A stretch of DNA of 64,000 nt from the NCBI GenBank assembly GCA_031308135.1, contig JAHLJT010003656.1, positions 53,031,827 to 53,095,826 on the forward strand, written 5' to 3'. Numbering within the stretch: the first letter of the stretch is position 1; every line of letters starts with the position of its first letter. The notes beneath the pieces were generated by a model that saw only the letters and a list, made by a program, of their open reading frames with translations, did no database searches and was not told the DNA's origin. The position numbers and the translations under genes were made by a program. The stretch comes from Acheta domesticus (lineage: Eukaryota; Arthropoda; Insecta; Orthoptera; Gryllidae). Positions 46,415 to 58,090 of this stretch are shown in pieces.

Positions 46415-46870
46415 TGTGATATACCAATTATTCAGGAAAAGAGTAGACAATGGCAGGTGGTTGCTAGGGGGCTTGGATATAAGATGGAAGTCGACTTTTT
46501 GTGAGGTAGAAAGTTCTGTTGGTTTTGAACGAGTGATAGTTGTAACCAAATGTTCCGCGAAGTTGTAGTCGTTCACTAAAGTAAAAATAAAATTGCTGAG
46601 TGTAGTGCAACCTGAAAGTGATTTAAGTTATTTAGGTGCAGCGCCCGCTAAGATCAGTCAGAAGTTGAATTGTGATCCAGAAGTGAGAAAATGTCTGCAA
46701 GCAACGAGCAAATCCGCAGCAATCAATAGCCAAAAAAACTTTCACGGAGGTTTCTCGTCCCCCGTATGGCGGGCGGATCGGGTGGCCCAAACAGTTTCAT
46801 GGTAAGCAAATGGTAGATTTGACATTAAATTTCATCAGTATCAGCAGTAAGTAAAAAGAGATTTGTTACA
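46415..46870 (+). repeat. 3' LTR (456 bp)
   Basis: Begins TGTGATATACC directly after the polypurine tract and ends TTTGTTACA before the CTAT target duplication (46871-46874). It aligns to the 5' LTR apart from that LTR's 293-bp duplication. Confidence 0.92.
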
Positions 46871-46989
46871 CTATGCATCTGTAAATTTTGGACTTCATTC
46901 GTTTCCATAGCAACAATGCAAACAAAGTTACTTTAGCATCAAAATCTTTCATCATCGTATTAATAAATGAAAAATGTTCTCGAAATGAA

Positions 46990-48140
46990 CTAACTCTAAA
47001 TAAAATGTTGTATAACAATATTTGCAGCATGTCCCCTTAATACAATGGTAGGATGAGGTTTAGTAAAAAAAATATGTCATCCAAAAACACGGACATTTTT
47101 TCAAATTTTCTCAAGTTTTCGGTCACTTATTACCATGCAAATACGGCTTTAATAATATTAAATAAGAATAAAACCTGATTTTATATGGAAATTTTCATTG
47201 AGATGTTTTGAGCCGAAAAAGACTTCGAAAACGTCGTTTGAACGACATATGCATTTTTTAGCAAAGTTTTCACAGAACTCTTTTGAATTGACGAGCAACC
47301 TAATCAAAAATCACTTGAAGTGCTAGTGCTCACAAATGTAATAATGCATAAAATATATTAATACAAACATAAAGAAGTAGAAAAGTGGATAATTTATGTG
47401 CCTGTATGTAGTAAATTACTTCCTCTACGATGTTGTGTAGACACGAATCCACGTTTTGTGGTCTTTGATACCGGACAATTTGTTTACGGAAAAACGTCTG
47501 ACCATCCATACGTTAGTCTGTAGGTAACGCTAGCGACTAAATCGTACGTAGGATTTTCACCAAAATTGCTATCTCATATCTATCTGGATGATATCGCTAC
47601 TCCTCGAATCTGACAAGGACGTTTGATTTATTAGGGTAACTTTACATGAAGCCTCAAGAACATCTAATTTTTCTCAAAATTGGCTCCAAATTGTTTGATT
47701 AATTTTTCCAGATAGAATAAAAGTTGCTTAAGAAATGACGGGTGTCGTATATTCGTTGAAATCTCTGAATACTCGAAAATTGTAAAAGTTCAAAAATTTT
47801 CGGCATCTTTCTACAACACGAACAACAACAATTGAAAATAAATATTGTTTCTTCATAAAATCTGGTCTTCAATGCTGTTTTTAATAAAGTCAAGACCAAT
47901 TTTAAAAAATCTGAGAAATTTTCGCGTATGTTTTCGCGAGTAATTTGCAAAAATTCGCAATTTTAAAACCAGATTTTCACAAAACGGCTTCAGATTTTCC
48001 TTAATTTTTTCGGATATTGCGAAGTACGCTTATAAGACTAACATAAGCTCGATTTTCATTGAACTCATTGAATTTTCGAAAATTGCAAAGGTTACAGATA
48101 AAGCGACAAAGTATATGCTGTTGTAGTTTCTCCTAGTTTT
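46990..48140. repeat. FAM-A fragments in both orientations
   Basis: Positions 46990-47340 read in the inverted orientation; 47370-48140 read forward (CCACGTTTTGTGGTCTTTGATACC, CTTTACATGAAGCC, GGCTCCAAATTG, AATCTGGTC). The 83-codon minus ORF here is incidental. Confidence 0.55.
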
Positions 48141-48413
48141 ATCGTCGTTGATAATACATTATTTATATGCGTCAGAATTTCTTTATTAGTAATGAATTTA
48201 TTTGTAAATAGTTAATGAAAACTGTTATCTTTACTATTCACTCATATCTAGACCTGAAACTTACATTTAACACTAATGGTATTATTTACGTGTCAATAAA
48301 TTTAAGCACTTAAGCGGTGCAACTAGAAATCTGAAATGAATGGTTTGAAAAAAAATAAATATGAAATGCTTCTTCAGTTTTAAATAATTTTTCATAAAAT
48401 TGTACCCAATATA

Positions 48414-48866
48414 CTACATTTTAGGCACACGAAAACTTACATCGTTGGCCTTCCGTGTCTTCTTTTTGCGTCTCTCAAAGAAAATGAGAAATCTACTTTG
48501 TAGCTTCACGCTCAAACATGCGTCAGTGTGCGTATTCGACTTCTCGGTCTCTTCGTCATCACTGACTCCCTTATCTAATTTCAGATCTGGCGATTTTTGT
48601 TGATCTTTGAAATCTTCTACAGGTAGTTGAAAGCAGTTTCCAATACATGGTTGTGCACACTGCATTGGTGCAAAAAACAATCTGTTTAGAATATTTATAA
48701 AGAAAGTGAGCACACTATTTGATGTTGGATTCCAGATTTGTTTTAATTTTTCATTTTCGTCAATTTTAGCAGATTTTTCATGTTTCGTTTTCTTCTCCGG
48801 TTTTACTGGTTCCTTATCTTTGTGTTTTCCCTTCGTGTTTTTATTTCGTGAATGCTTTTGACCCAT
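48414..48866 (-). CDS. hypothetical lysine-rich protein, possible N-myristoylation
   Basis: A 150-codon ATG-to-stop frame in an A+T-rich region. The N-terminus MGQKHS fits the myristoylation pattern (Gly2, Ser6). Residues 5-45 are Lys/Glu-rich, then comes a hydrophobic stretch VLTFFINILNRLFFAPM that could bind or cross a membrane, followed by a cysteine-containing segment (CAQPCIGNC) and an acidic then basic tail. The first ATG has +4 G but no purine at -3. No homologue comes to mind and FAM-A fragments lie on both sides. A chance ORF or a decayed element gene is possible. Confidence 0.3.
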   Translation of the reverse strand: MGQKHSRNKNTKGKHKDKEPVKPEKKTKHEKSAKIDENEKLKQIWNPTSNSVLTFFINILNRLFFAPMQCAQPCIGNCFQLPVEDFKDQQKSPDLKLDKGVSDDEETEKSNTHTDACLSVKLQSRFLIFFERRKKKTRKANDVSFRVPKM

Positions 48867-48869
48867 GAA

Positions 48870-49654
48870 GATGATTATTTCTCACAAGAAAATGATAAAG
48901 TTATGCTTAGATATGCACTTGACTTGTTTCGATGCAATCAAATCCATAAGGACTAGTTATTTTGTTTAGAGGGCCAAGGCAACTATTGACGTTGGCCATC
49001 CATCTGCAAAGAGCCATATTTATTGCATTAAAGGCCACTGACTACATTTAAATGATGTTTTTACTTTCTTGTACGTTACGTACATTCTGTAGATAAAGTA
49101 TTGCAATACTGCGGCAAAAAACAATATTTTGAAAGAAATAATCGTATTGTGAGGCTACATTTCCAAACAAGTAAATTAATCTTGTTCCAATATGTAACAA
49201 ATTACTTCTTCTAACACATTGTGTTATCAGAATCCGCGTTTTGTGGGTCCGTGGAATTCTTGAAACATTGATTTACCTTGATTGAAACATTGATTAGAAT
49301 GTTTTAGTAGTTTTTGCCCAATTTTGAGTGATATGTGGGTAATATTATTAAAATATCACAAAAACGGCTCCAAATTGCTTCTTTAAACTATTTTACGGAT
49401 AGCGCTAAATGCACTTAATAACATGATATAAATATCACTTTCATCTATTGTTTTGATTTGAAAAAATAGAAAATGAAATGTTTAAATATTTCTTACGTCG
49501 GAAATTATTACATTACGGACGTTTTTTTATTCATTATTGCATTTGTGATTGATTATGAATGAAAATTCTTGAAATCTCAAATGTTTTCTGTGAAAATTAG
49601 CTGAAATTTTCACATTTTCAGAAACGCTCAAATAACATTTCCTCAATTGATTGA
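48870..49654. repeat. FAM-A traces in an A+T-rich region
   Basis: Diverged FAM-A pieces are at about 49190-49330 (AAATTACTTCTTCTAACACA, GAATCCGCGTTTTGTGG) and 49330-49640 (ACGGCTCCAAATTGCTTC). No gene is seen. Confidence 0.45.
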
Positions 49655-50155
49655 TAGGTCAGTGGTTTCAGGCACGTGAGCTGCTTCCATTTATTAGTCC
49701 CTTAAGTCTAGCGGATGGCAAGATCCGGCGTCGACCTACCATCGACTACCGGAGTTTTCTCCAACTCGACATCCCACCAGCCAGAGCACTGCCCCAGCCC
49801 CACCAAGCTCTAAGTTTCTGACCGGTCTCTCGTCATATGTGGTGGTGTAGTGCATGCAAGTGTAAGTGTATGTAAGTAAGGGGTGAGGATTGGATAATGT
49901 AGAGGAAGGAAAGTTGGCGCGCGGTCCGTTGCCCGTTTGTTATGCTTCGGTATTCGCCTGGAGTTGATCGGAGAAGACACGGAAAACTACATATCAGAGA
50001 GAAGGCCGGTAGACTTCTTCTCCAGCTTAATTCGACCAAGCTATCTAATTTCGAAAACTCTGCCACCGTCGAGACTCGCACCTCAGGACCTCCCGGCCAG
50101 AGCCCCTGCAGTAACACCCACTGATGCCCTGAGTCACCTAAGCCGATCATTTTCT
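49655..50155 (-). repeat. SINE2, tRNA-derived
   Basis: The same body as 6240-6705, with GGCAAGATCCGGCGTCGACC at about 49718 and the head ending CCGGCCAGAGCCCCTGCAG near 50110. It is more diverged. The 135-codon minus ORF and the plus ORFs overlapping it are not genes. Confidence 0.75.
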
Positions 50156-52882
50156 CACAAACTGTCGAACATTTTTTTATGAGAATTTGCATGAAGGTCC
50201 AAGTTTTACATTTCTGTAATAATACTAAATCATATTTCAAATATACTCTTAGGGGACCGAAACATTGACAAAAAAAATTAAAAGACGTATTTTAAACGTC
50301 TGTTGGTAACAGGAGTAGAGGAGAATGGGGTGAGGATGGAGTGGGATTGTTTAAACTCGAAAAGTTAGCCTAGACTAAATAAAAGCGATTAGTAAAATAC
50401 GAAAAAGTCGGTTATCTCTGTAGCATTTTATTTCCTTCTTTGCATTCCGTTAACATCATCCTGTAAAATTCATACTACAAAAAAAATTAAATTCAAATTT
50501 CAATATTAAACGTTCTACCATAACGAATAGAAGAAAACGGGCAATCAATTCGTTTGGTGTGACGAGAATTGAATAAGCTGAGAATGCGATTCGTCGGAGG
50601 AGGCTCTAAGTTTGTTTTTGGATCTATCTTGCGCCTTGGTGTTATCATAGCATTATCATGCAAAGTAAGTGGAGGTTACACACCTTTTTATGGGATTTTG
50701 TTTGTTAACTCTATCAGGAATGAATAATATGTGATGTGAACAACCTAGTAAGTGATATTTTTACCATAGAATGCGTATTGTTATCTTGCCGCTTCAAGAG
50801 AATGCGTTTTGCTCCAGAATGCAGATCTGGGTACAGAATTCTGAGTAAAAGAATTCTTCCCTCACCAAAAAAGAAGAGCAAGGAGACATTTGCGAAGTTT
50901 ACAAGAAGAGTTTGGAAAGACAGGCAACTTGCATATATATCTGCGATCTTAACGGTTGTGAAATACTGATAATTAAAAATGACAATTTTAGCACGGAAGG
51001 TTATGAAGTTAAAATTTCTAGAATTAACTGACCCTTAAAACCTGGTGCAACTCTTCGTATTTTCCTTAATTACTAGATTATTATCCCACTTCGCTGATAA
51101 TACGACACACGGTCCATAACAGAAACAACACACACAGTTATTGATATCTAAAATGTTAATTCCCTTTTAGACTGTATAATTTTAATAGGCTAAATAAGCC
51201 TGTGACAATAATTGTACCTCAACTTCTGGACCAACGACTTCCATGTCCATCAGGTTTTTTGCCCATATTCTTCAGTAAATGCTGAGATGGCTCCTTGTTT
51301 TGTTTCTGGACATAAATGTAGTTTAACTATCTGTGTACTTTTTTTCATTTCTTTCAGGAATGTAGATATTCTAACCACAGAGTTCCATTTTATCGCGGCA
51401 ATAAGTCGATTCCTTCACGTAACGCACTAGGATAATACCCAACATCTGAACATGATTCGCCTTTGCAATTAGTTTTTTATATGGGAGCAAATTTTCATAT
51501 CATTTTCATTTCTTGCCAAAAATGCTCGTTGCTACATGTATTCATAACTCAATGAAATATGCATTTGATTTAGATCAGACATCCCAGAGCTCAAGCAATC
51601 ATGCACACATTACACTTCTCCCCGTGGTGCATCACAAAGATTTAACCGTTTTTAACGTTAAATAAATATAGTTCAGTTTGTTACAAACTCCGGTTATCGC
51701 CCTTTTTACATTCTTCACCTGTTAATTGGTGTTTATTGACCATCAATTAATCAGGCTGTGTAACAGCCTAAATAATATTTCACAGGCACGGTATCAAGTC
51801 CTTTCTGTCAGTCGAATGTAATAGAGGAGCGATCTGATTGTTAGTAAATCTTTATGCTTCACTGTAGCAAAACGAGATGGAGAAGAGTTCTGTCGTCGAG
51901 CGCTGACTGGAACTGACTTAATAGTTACCCTATCTGCCGCGAGATTTCGTGGCTAGCTGTTTATTCGCATTTCGCATTACGATTTCAAGGAAAGTTTAAG
52001 ATAAAGAATGAAAATAATCTTTATCTGATCACTAAAGAAGGCTGAAGCGAATAGAACTAGGTTCGCAATAGTTTTAGTTAATATTTCTATTTAAAATGCA
52101 TTACTACCAGAGAAGTGCAAGATAGAATTTTGATAATGAAGATTCGAAAGATTTGTAATTTATATCACAGAAGAATATTTTATGTAGAATGATGTATATT
52201 TTCAAGTGTCCTCACGACTCTTGATTATGTATTTTAAAATTTGAACTTACACTGCAAAGAAAATTTGTGTCAGAACGGAGCCAAGGCAATTATTTGCTTT
52301 TTTAATGACAAATTTTCAAATCAATGGAAAACTTATACGGTTTTTGAAAAAAGCTGAAACTAAATAATAAAAATGAAACTTGCGAAAATTGCTTATCTTT
52401 TGAATCATTTCTTCAATTACGCATTATTTGCCTTGCACTCACACTTGTATGATTTTTGACGATGATAGTTTTTAATTATTACAACTAAACACCAAAAATA
52501 GGCGGTTTGAATTTGGTAACAATTAGAAATTGAAATAGAGGAATCTAGTGGTGCTGAACAGCACGTATTTCCTCGCCATTAGTAATGGTTATATTTATGT
52601 ACTACTATTTACACCACAATTTCTCCCCTTATTAACACATCTGTCATCATTTTTTGCAGACTTTATTTGAAATCATAGAACATTTTGTGCGAAATTAAAT
52701 AGTTTGAAGCAATAGAGATTCTTTATTCAAAACTTTAAATGAAAAAACGCGAGAAAGTAAAAAGTTATTTTTGTCATTGAATTCATTGCATAAGGTATGA
52801 AGTATGAAGTGTATTCACGAATGTACATTAGTAACTTATAGTTATTATTAAACACAATGGTATTGTAATATTCTCTCTCTCT
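50156..52882. other. unassigned A+T-rich region
   Basis: No gene recognised. 52540-52610 contains TCTAGTGGTGCTGAACAGCA, resembling the far end of FAM-A. 50736-50969 has a 77-codon frame rich in Arg/Lys without a motif. Confidence 0.4.
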
Positions 52883-53624
52883 ACTAAAAGCACGGTGTAT
52901 AAGATATAGGTGTGTCAACTAGCCGCCTTTTGGGCAAAATTTTTGAAGCCAGTTTGAGGCTAGTTCCTCGCTTATCCGTACGGTGCGCACGATCGAATTG
53001 GGTATTGATGATGACGTCTCGCGCATGTAGTATTTTCTGGTGTTTTCGTTTCAAGAAAGGTATACCGGTCACTGAATAAACGTAATCGTAGAACCGCTAA
53101 TGTAAATGGAATCTTTTAAGGCCTATTATAAAGTCTGACGGGGGTATTGTTTTAAATGTTTTGTAGCGAAACCCATGCATATCTGCAATTATATGATTTA
53201 AGTACCAAAGAATGAGGATTTCTGTTTAAAATAGGAGTTGGAGCTAAAACAACAACAAAAAACAGAAAGGATTCTAGTTACGAAAATCATTTAATCAGTG
53301 ATTAACTATTAATCATTTGACATTCATGTTGCTCAGCAGTCAACAGGTTTGCTCTTCGCAACAGTATATTCATTACTGCCCTCATTGAAAAACAATGTCA
53401 GTGCCAATTATAATTTTCTAGTAGAAATATTTTTTTCCTTTTTTGACAGATGATCTTATGAAGTGAATTTTGTCTTGTTACTGATGATTTTGTACACATT
53501 TTGCAATTAACAAATTATATGAACTAAAATAATGCATGAGTTCTTTGTCACAGATGTACAATCTACATTAAGAACAAACGCTATATATCTTTAGGGTCCT
53601 AACATGAAATTAACAAAATCAATA

Positions 53625-53745
53625 CCTGGTATCATTCCGATAAAGAACTTCTTCACCAACAGAGTAATTTATATGTGGAATCAGCTATGAAATTCTCTTT
53701 TTGCAAACAACACAAGATCTCAAAACCAATTATGAATGTAGATCC
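53625..53745 (+). pseudogene. LINE C-terminal fragment
   Basis: The plus strand reads KNFFTNRVIYMWNQL, then a stop. This resembles the short C-terminal signature (R.NFF.NRV...WN.LP) found after the polymerase in many LINE proteins. It lies inside the 4-kb TIR element. The following 93-codon frame (53701-53982) has no recognisable motif. Confidence 0.4.
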
Positions 53746-54999
53746 ATGGACTTAAGCACAAGACACCTTTTTCATTTTATAATATACAGAGCAACAGTCT
53801 GTATTAAACAGTCTGTATCTTACAGCTTGTCTGCAGCTTGTAATACATTCTCAACATCAAACAATGTATGTAAAGCTGTACTAAAAGAGGAATTTTCATT
53901 ATCAAATAAAATATTTAAATTTGACTCTTTAACAAGAATAACCCACAAAATAGAAAAAGTAGTTTATTATAATTCAATTTGATTCTTTATTTCAATATTA
54001 ATAATATTCAATTCATACATGTAATTTTCTGAAACAATTACAGTTTACATACTTTCTTCATTTCCTAAATATATTAATGTACATAAATGTCACATAAGTA
54101 ACTTGTATATAAATTTTACATTTATTGCAGTAATTATCATTATTAACATTCATTTGGCTGTACCAAAATTTCAAAATGCTGTTGGATATGTGCAAACCAT
54201 TCATTGTAAAATTGCTTTGACTATGAATTTATGAACTAGAATAATCTACTTTTTAGAAAAGCCTTATGTTATTCTTGTAACTTTTAATGACATCTGGTGA
54301 CAGGTAGAATATCTTAATTTCTGCTTATGTAGGGCTTTTCTCACACAGAGTATTATGAGTAATGATTGTGTTATTGTCTATTTGTAGTGCTGTGGTGGTG
54401 AATAGAAGTGAGCTATGTTGTGTTTCAATTGATAACATTAGGGTTCTGGGTGTTGATAAACATGGGAAGGCAAACATTTAAATGATTGAAAGTATTTTTT
54501 ATGCCAGACTCATGATCCAATTTGTGCTATGGTTGTAATAAATTGTTTTTGTAGTTTTAACATTTCTTTCACCTGAAATTTACTTGCATTTTTCCACAAA
54601 CCTAGATTTTACTGTGAAAGGGTTTCCATACTATTCCCGAAACGGTTTATACGGTTTTCAGTTATCTGAATTGTATTCTCACTATTAACTTCTATGAAAA
54701 CCTAACAACCACTTAATTTCACTTCCATTTAGATGGCTTCAAAAATATAAAATTAATTTCAAAAACCAAATATGAAAGTCTTCATCCTTTTTAGAATCAC
54801 TGCACAGAATAGCACCACCATGAATAAACCATGTTCTTACTACTTTATATGCAGAACCTCATGTCTATATTGAGATGACATCAGTTGCCTTTTTATAATC
54901 ACATCTTGGTAACAATATGTGCAAAAAATACACATTCTCTGGTTCACATTTCACAATCATATCCTATGAGCTTTGAAGAAGACTAACCATTTGTTTATT

Positions 55000-55927
55000 C
55001 TCAAATATTTTTTCAAATATCAATAAGTTTGTCTGACACCCTCTGGATACATTCAATGAATCTTCTTCAAGAATTACAGTTGCTTCCATCAACATTTTTT
55101 CATAATTACCGTCTGAAAATGAAAAAGTTTTAAAAATATATTTTTAATTGTTAGGTGGTAAATAACATTTCATGAAATTTGTAATTTCATATAATCAGAA
55201 AAATCAATAATTAATTATAATTAAAAAATAGAAGACAATAAGCAACATACACATTCACTATATCAATAAAGTTCAGTATGAGGATTACTGTCTTCAGATA
55301 TGTTTGGTGAACAGGCATGATGTTTCAATGGAAGTATCTGTGTCTTTGCCCAAGATATCCACTAAAAGTTCAACAAAATTAAACAATAATGAAAAATAAT
55401 ATGTTGAACTAATAAATTCTTACATCTTAAAAATTACCATTTTGATTATAAGGAATTCTATCTTCAGGTCCGGTCTGTAAATCATATCCTCTGCAAGTAA
55501 CCTTATTTATTTTTTAAATACTATTGAAAAACGCATATCAAATGCATGTTTACCATTTTAAACATTCCTAGAAACATCACATAAAAATGTGTTTGGATTA
55601 TCTTTCATTTTTAGTTTTTTTGGCATGCAAATTGTACAAACTTTCCACTAAATTAGAGCAAAATGTTAACTTACATATTATTTGATTGCACAATTTAACT
55701 CCTGTTTTTTTTCGAATTGTTGTGTAAATACTAACTACACTATTAGTTGATTATATCACAGTATTGATTGTGTATGATTTTACAATGCTTGTGTATCTAT
55801 TTGATAATTAACTTATAGTCTAAGGTGAATAAGTAGTATATGTACTTACCACATTTCGCTTAACATTGTCATTGTTGAAATTCTTGACGCAATATCATCA
55901 TTGTCATTTAATTTTCTCCTTTTCTGG
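55000..55927 (-). other. possible exon series in the TIR element
   Basis: Minus-strand candidates: (a) 55927-55851, after TTTTACCCAG and before a strong GTAAGT donor, reading KRRKLNDNDDIASRIS; (b) about 55489-55438, after TTACTTGCAG and before GTAATT; (c) about 55362-55270, after an AACTTTTAG; (d) about 55118 downwards, after TTTTCATTTTCAG, reading NYEKMLMEATVILEEDSLNV and ending in a stop. Joining (a) directly to (b) makes a stop, so either the model is wrong or the gene is dead. No domain is recognised. Confidence 0.25.
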
Positions 55928-56021
55928 GTAAAATGTCAACCTATTTCTTTTTATATCTTGATTTTCGACTCACTTTGGAAACTTCTAAATTTACTTCATA
56001 CTCCGGAATAAAGTTTTTACT

Positions 56022-56686
56022 TTTTTTTTTTTTTTTTTTTTTGAATTTATTTCTACCTGTTCGACATATTTGTCTTTCAGGGGTTAGGACATTACAAACA
56101 AATAACTGGCGATTTGATACTCACTGGAACCTGTAGTAGGAATTATTAACAATTAAATTTTTGAAAAGGTTATGCTATGAAAAAAAAGAAGTTTGTAAAA
56201 AAGATTTTGAATAGAAGGATAATATGTTGTAAATGTAGTAATTATGGTGGATGAATATATCTTTAGGAAATTTTGATAGTATACGTCGAGGAAAATGATA
56301 TGTTTGACCTAAATTGAAAGTGCGGGTCTGTTGTAAGTCATCTAAGGAGTTGAAAAATTTAAGGCTTTGTGAACGAATTAGGGAGTTGATAGTGTCAATT
56401 TTCAGTTCATTATGGAGTTGAGAGTTGGGAATATACCAGGGTGCGTGAAATATTTTCCTGATGAATTTATTTTGGAGAATTTGTAATTTATTAATATGGG
56501 TTTTGGCAGCATTGGACCAGATGGGGCAAGCATAAGTAAGGGTAGGACGAATAATTGTGGTATATATTAATTTTGCTGAGTGAATGTTTATAGGTGATTT
56601 ATAATTAATGAGGGAGTGTAATTTATAAATTTTATTGTTAGTTTTATGTATAATGTTTTTAATATGGGCATTCCATTTAAGTTTAG
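56022..56686 (-). mobile_element. 5'-truncated Jockey-clade LINE, 665 bp, 12-bp duplication
   Basis: AAAGTTTTTACT occurs at 56010-56021 and 56687-56698, a perfect 12-bp target duplication. On the minus strand the insertion ends in a pure A run of about 20 (plus-strand T run 56022-56041). It encodes an uninterrupted stretch of about 170 codons to a TAG at 56175-56177: LKWNAHIKNI, TIIRPTLTYACPIWSNAAKT, KLQILQNKFIRKI, WYIPNSQLHNELKIDTI. This is the C-terminal part of a Jockey-type reverse transcriptase. The frame has no ATG because the 5' part was never copied. The absence of stops and the clean duplication show a young insertion. Confidence 0.9.
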
Positions 56687-56880
56687 AAAGTTTTTACTAA
56701 GAAGAGATCAGTCAAATCTACTGTTCACCGTGAATATATAGAAGCCATCTTGTCCCAACAAAAATGCCCAAGTCGTTCGCAGCGCTTATATAGCGAGAGC
56801 TGTGAGAACTAGCCTCACATTAGCTTCAGTTTTGGACTGGGAGGTGAACACACCTATATCTCTTACACCGTGACTAAAAG

Positions 56881-57439
56881 TAATACTAAAAGTATTAGTT
56901 TATATTACCGCGACCAAACCACAATCGTCATTGTCGCCTTACCAGTGTGGCGTTACAACAATGTGTTACAATGACCGCTCATCTGTTTGTTTACAGATTT
57001 AACACGATTAAAGGACGCAATTTATTTATTTTTTATTTATTTATTTATTTGTCAAAAAACAGTAAAAACTGTATATGACGTGTGGGGAAGATTTAAAATA
57101 AATAACAGAAATATAATATAAATATAAATAATAATAAAATGAAATAAATAATATACAAATTCTAACTCGCGTAGCATCCAACTGCATAATTTGAAAGTGG
57201 GCGACTGAAAGTTAGCAACCTTTATTTCACATTTAACTCAAATAGGTTTTAAATAATTTCTAGAAGATTAATTTGCAAACGTATAAAAAAGCCCCAATGA
57301 AAGAAACTAACAAAGAAATAATGAAAACATAAAACAATGAAATAATACATTCTAACATACGTAGCATCCACCTTATTCAAAACACCAAGAAATTAGGTAA
57401 GGAAGGTAAGGATTTTCAGAGTGGGCGATTACCTTTGAC
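56881..57439. other. unassigned, TTTA-rich
   Basis: Contains a TTTA/TTTATT simple-sequence stretch at about 57018-57050 and otherwise no recognised feature. Confidence 0.4.
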
Positions 57440-58090
57440 GCCCAATTACTCCACAAATACTCATATTTTCGAAAAATTCAGCAGGATCTTATTTGAAGAT
57501 GTGTTTTTAGTGAACACATTTCATTAAGAAAAAATGTGTCATCGTAATTGTAATTGTAGGAATACGGCGAAAAGATTTTGATTTTTTTCAATTTTCGAAA
57601 AATCGGAGTTTGCAACCAACATGAGACCTACGCCATTCTCTTGAACATACTTCAGACTATCCAACAACAAAATTTCATCAAACTTGTTGGCGCCATTTTG
57701 TTGAAAATTTTGAAAATGTTCCAGGGGCTTTATGTAAAGTACCCCCTAAAATTAAAATATCGGTTCCAAATTCAAGGGGCTGTGACATCAGACAGATCGA
57801 TTGAGGAATATCAATTCTGGATAAAATCGGCAGAAGAGTTCAGTCGCTAGTGTTGTTCATAGACGGAGGGACAGACGGACGGACGTTTTGCCGTCAATTG
57901 ATTTTTCGGTATCAAGGAGCCATAAAACGTGGATTCTGGCTGTATCACCTGTTAGAGGATTTTTTTCTAAATTTAGCAACTGGATATATACACTTTTTCG
58001 TTACCAGGTCCCTGTAATAAGATTTTTCTGCCGATAATTCGCCATTTTTTCACGCAGCATTACAAAACTTTCACTTCTCAAGAATTTCAT
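57440..58090 (-). repeat. FAM-A fragment, inverted
   Basis: Ordered landmarks: AATACGGCGAAAAGATTTTG, CTTTATGTAAAGTACCCCC (about 57728), GGAGGGACAGACGGACGGACG (about 57866), TTTTTCGGTATCAAGGAGCC and CGCAGCATTACAAAACTTTC at the end. The terminal palindrome is missing. The 90-codon ORF is a reading of the repeat. Confidence 0.65.

Larger units (their letters stand above)
37818..46870 (+). mobile_element. gag-only LTR retrotransposon carrying nested insertions
   Basis: The two LTRs begin TGTGATATACC and end TTTGTTACA. The element is flanked by the 4-bp duplication CTAT (37814-37817 and 46871-46874). A tRNA-Lys primer site follows the 5' LTR and a purine tract precedes the 3' LTR. Internally only gag-like coding sequence is recognised (38780-40050, and about 44750-45100). 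No protease, reverse transcriptase or integrase motifs are seen between 45160 and 46414, so this is a non-autonomous derivative. A short stretch near 45335 vaguely recalls an integrase tail. Insertions inside are a MITE (38985-39237), a full-length Dong-like LINE (40091-44260) and a LINE 3' end (about 44275-44735). Without them the element would be about 4.2 kb. The Ty3/gypsy type is inferred from LTR form, target size and gag pattern. Confidence 0.85.
52883..56880. mobile_element. 4-kb TIR transposon of unknown superfamily
   Basis: The element spans 52891-56872 (3,982 bp). The 8-mer ACTAAAAG is present exactly once on each side (52883-52890 and 56873-56880). The inverted ends begin CACGGTGTA and continue with AGATATAGGTGTGT after two variable bases. 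They match in about 23 of the first 25 positions, with a weaker match (GAGGCTAGTTC) further in. An 8-bp duplication suggests a hAT, P or Merlin-like mechanism, but CACGGTG ends are not standard for these. No transposase is recognised. The minus strand has several short exon-like frames between 55927 and 55000. A LINE fragment is at 53625-53745 and a Jockey insertion at 56022-56686. Confidence 0.8.

Noticed and set aside
52891..56872. Assignment of the TIR element to Transib/RAG-like transposons
   Set aside because: CACGGTG resembles the heptamer, but the target duplication is 8 bp, not 5 bp, and no Transib transposase is visible.
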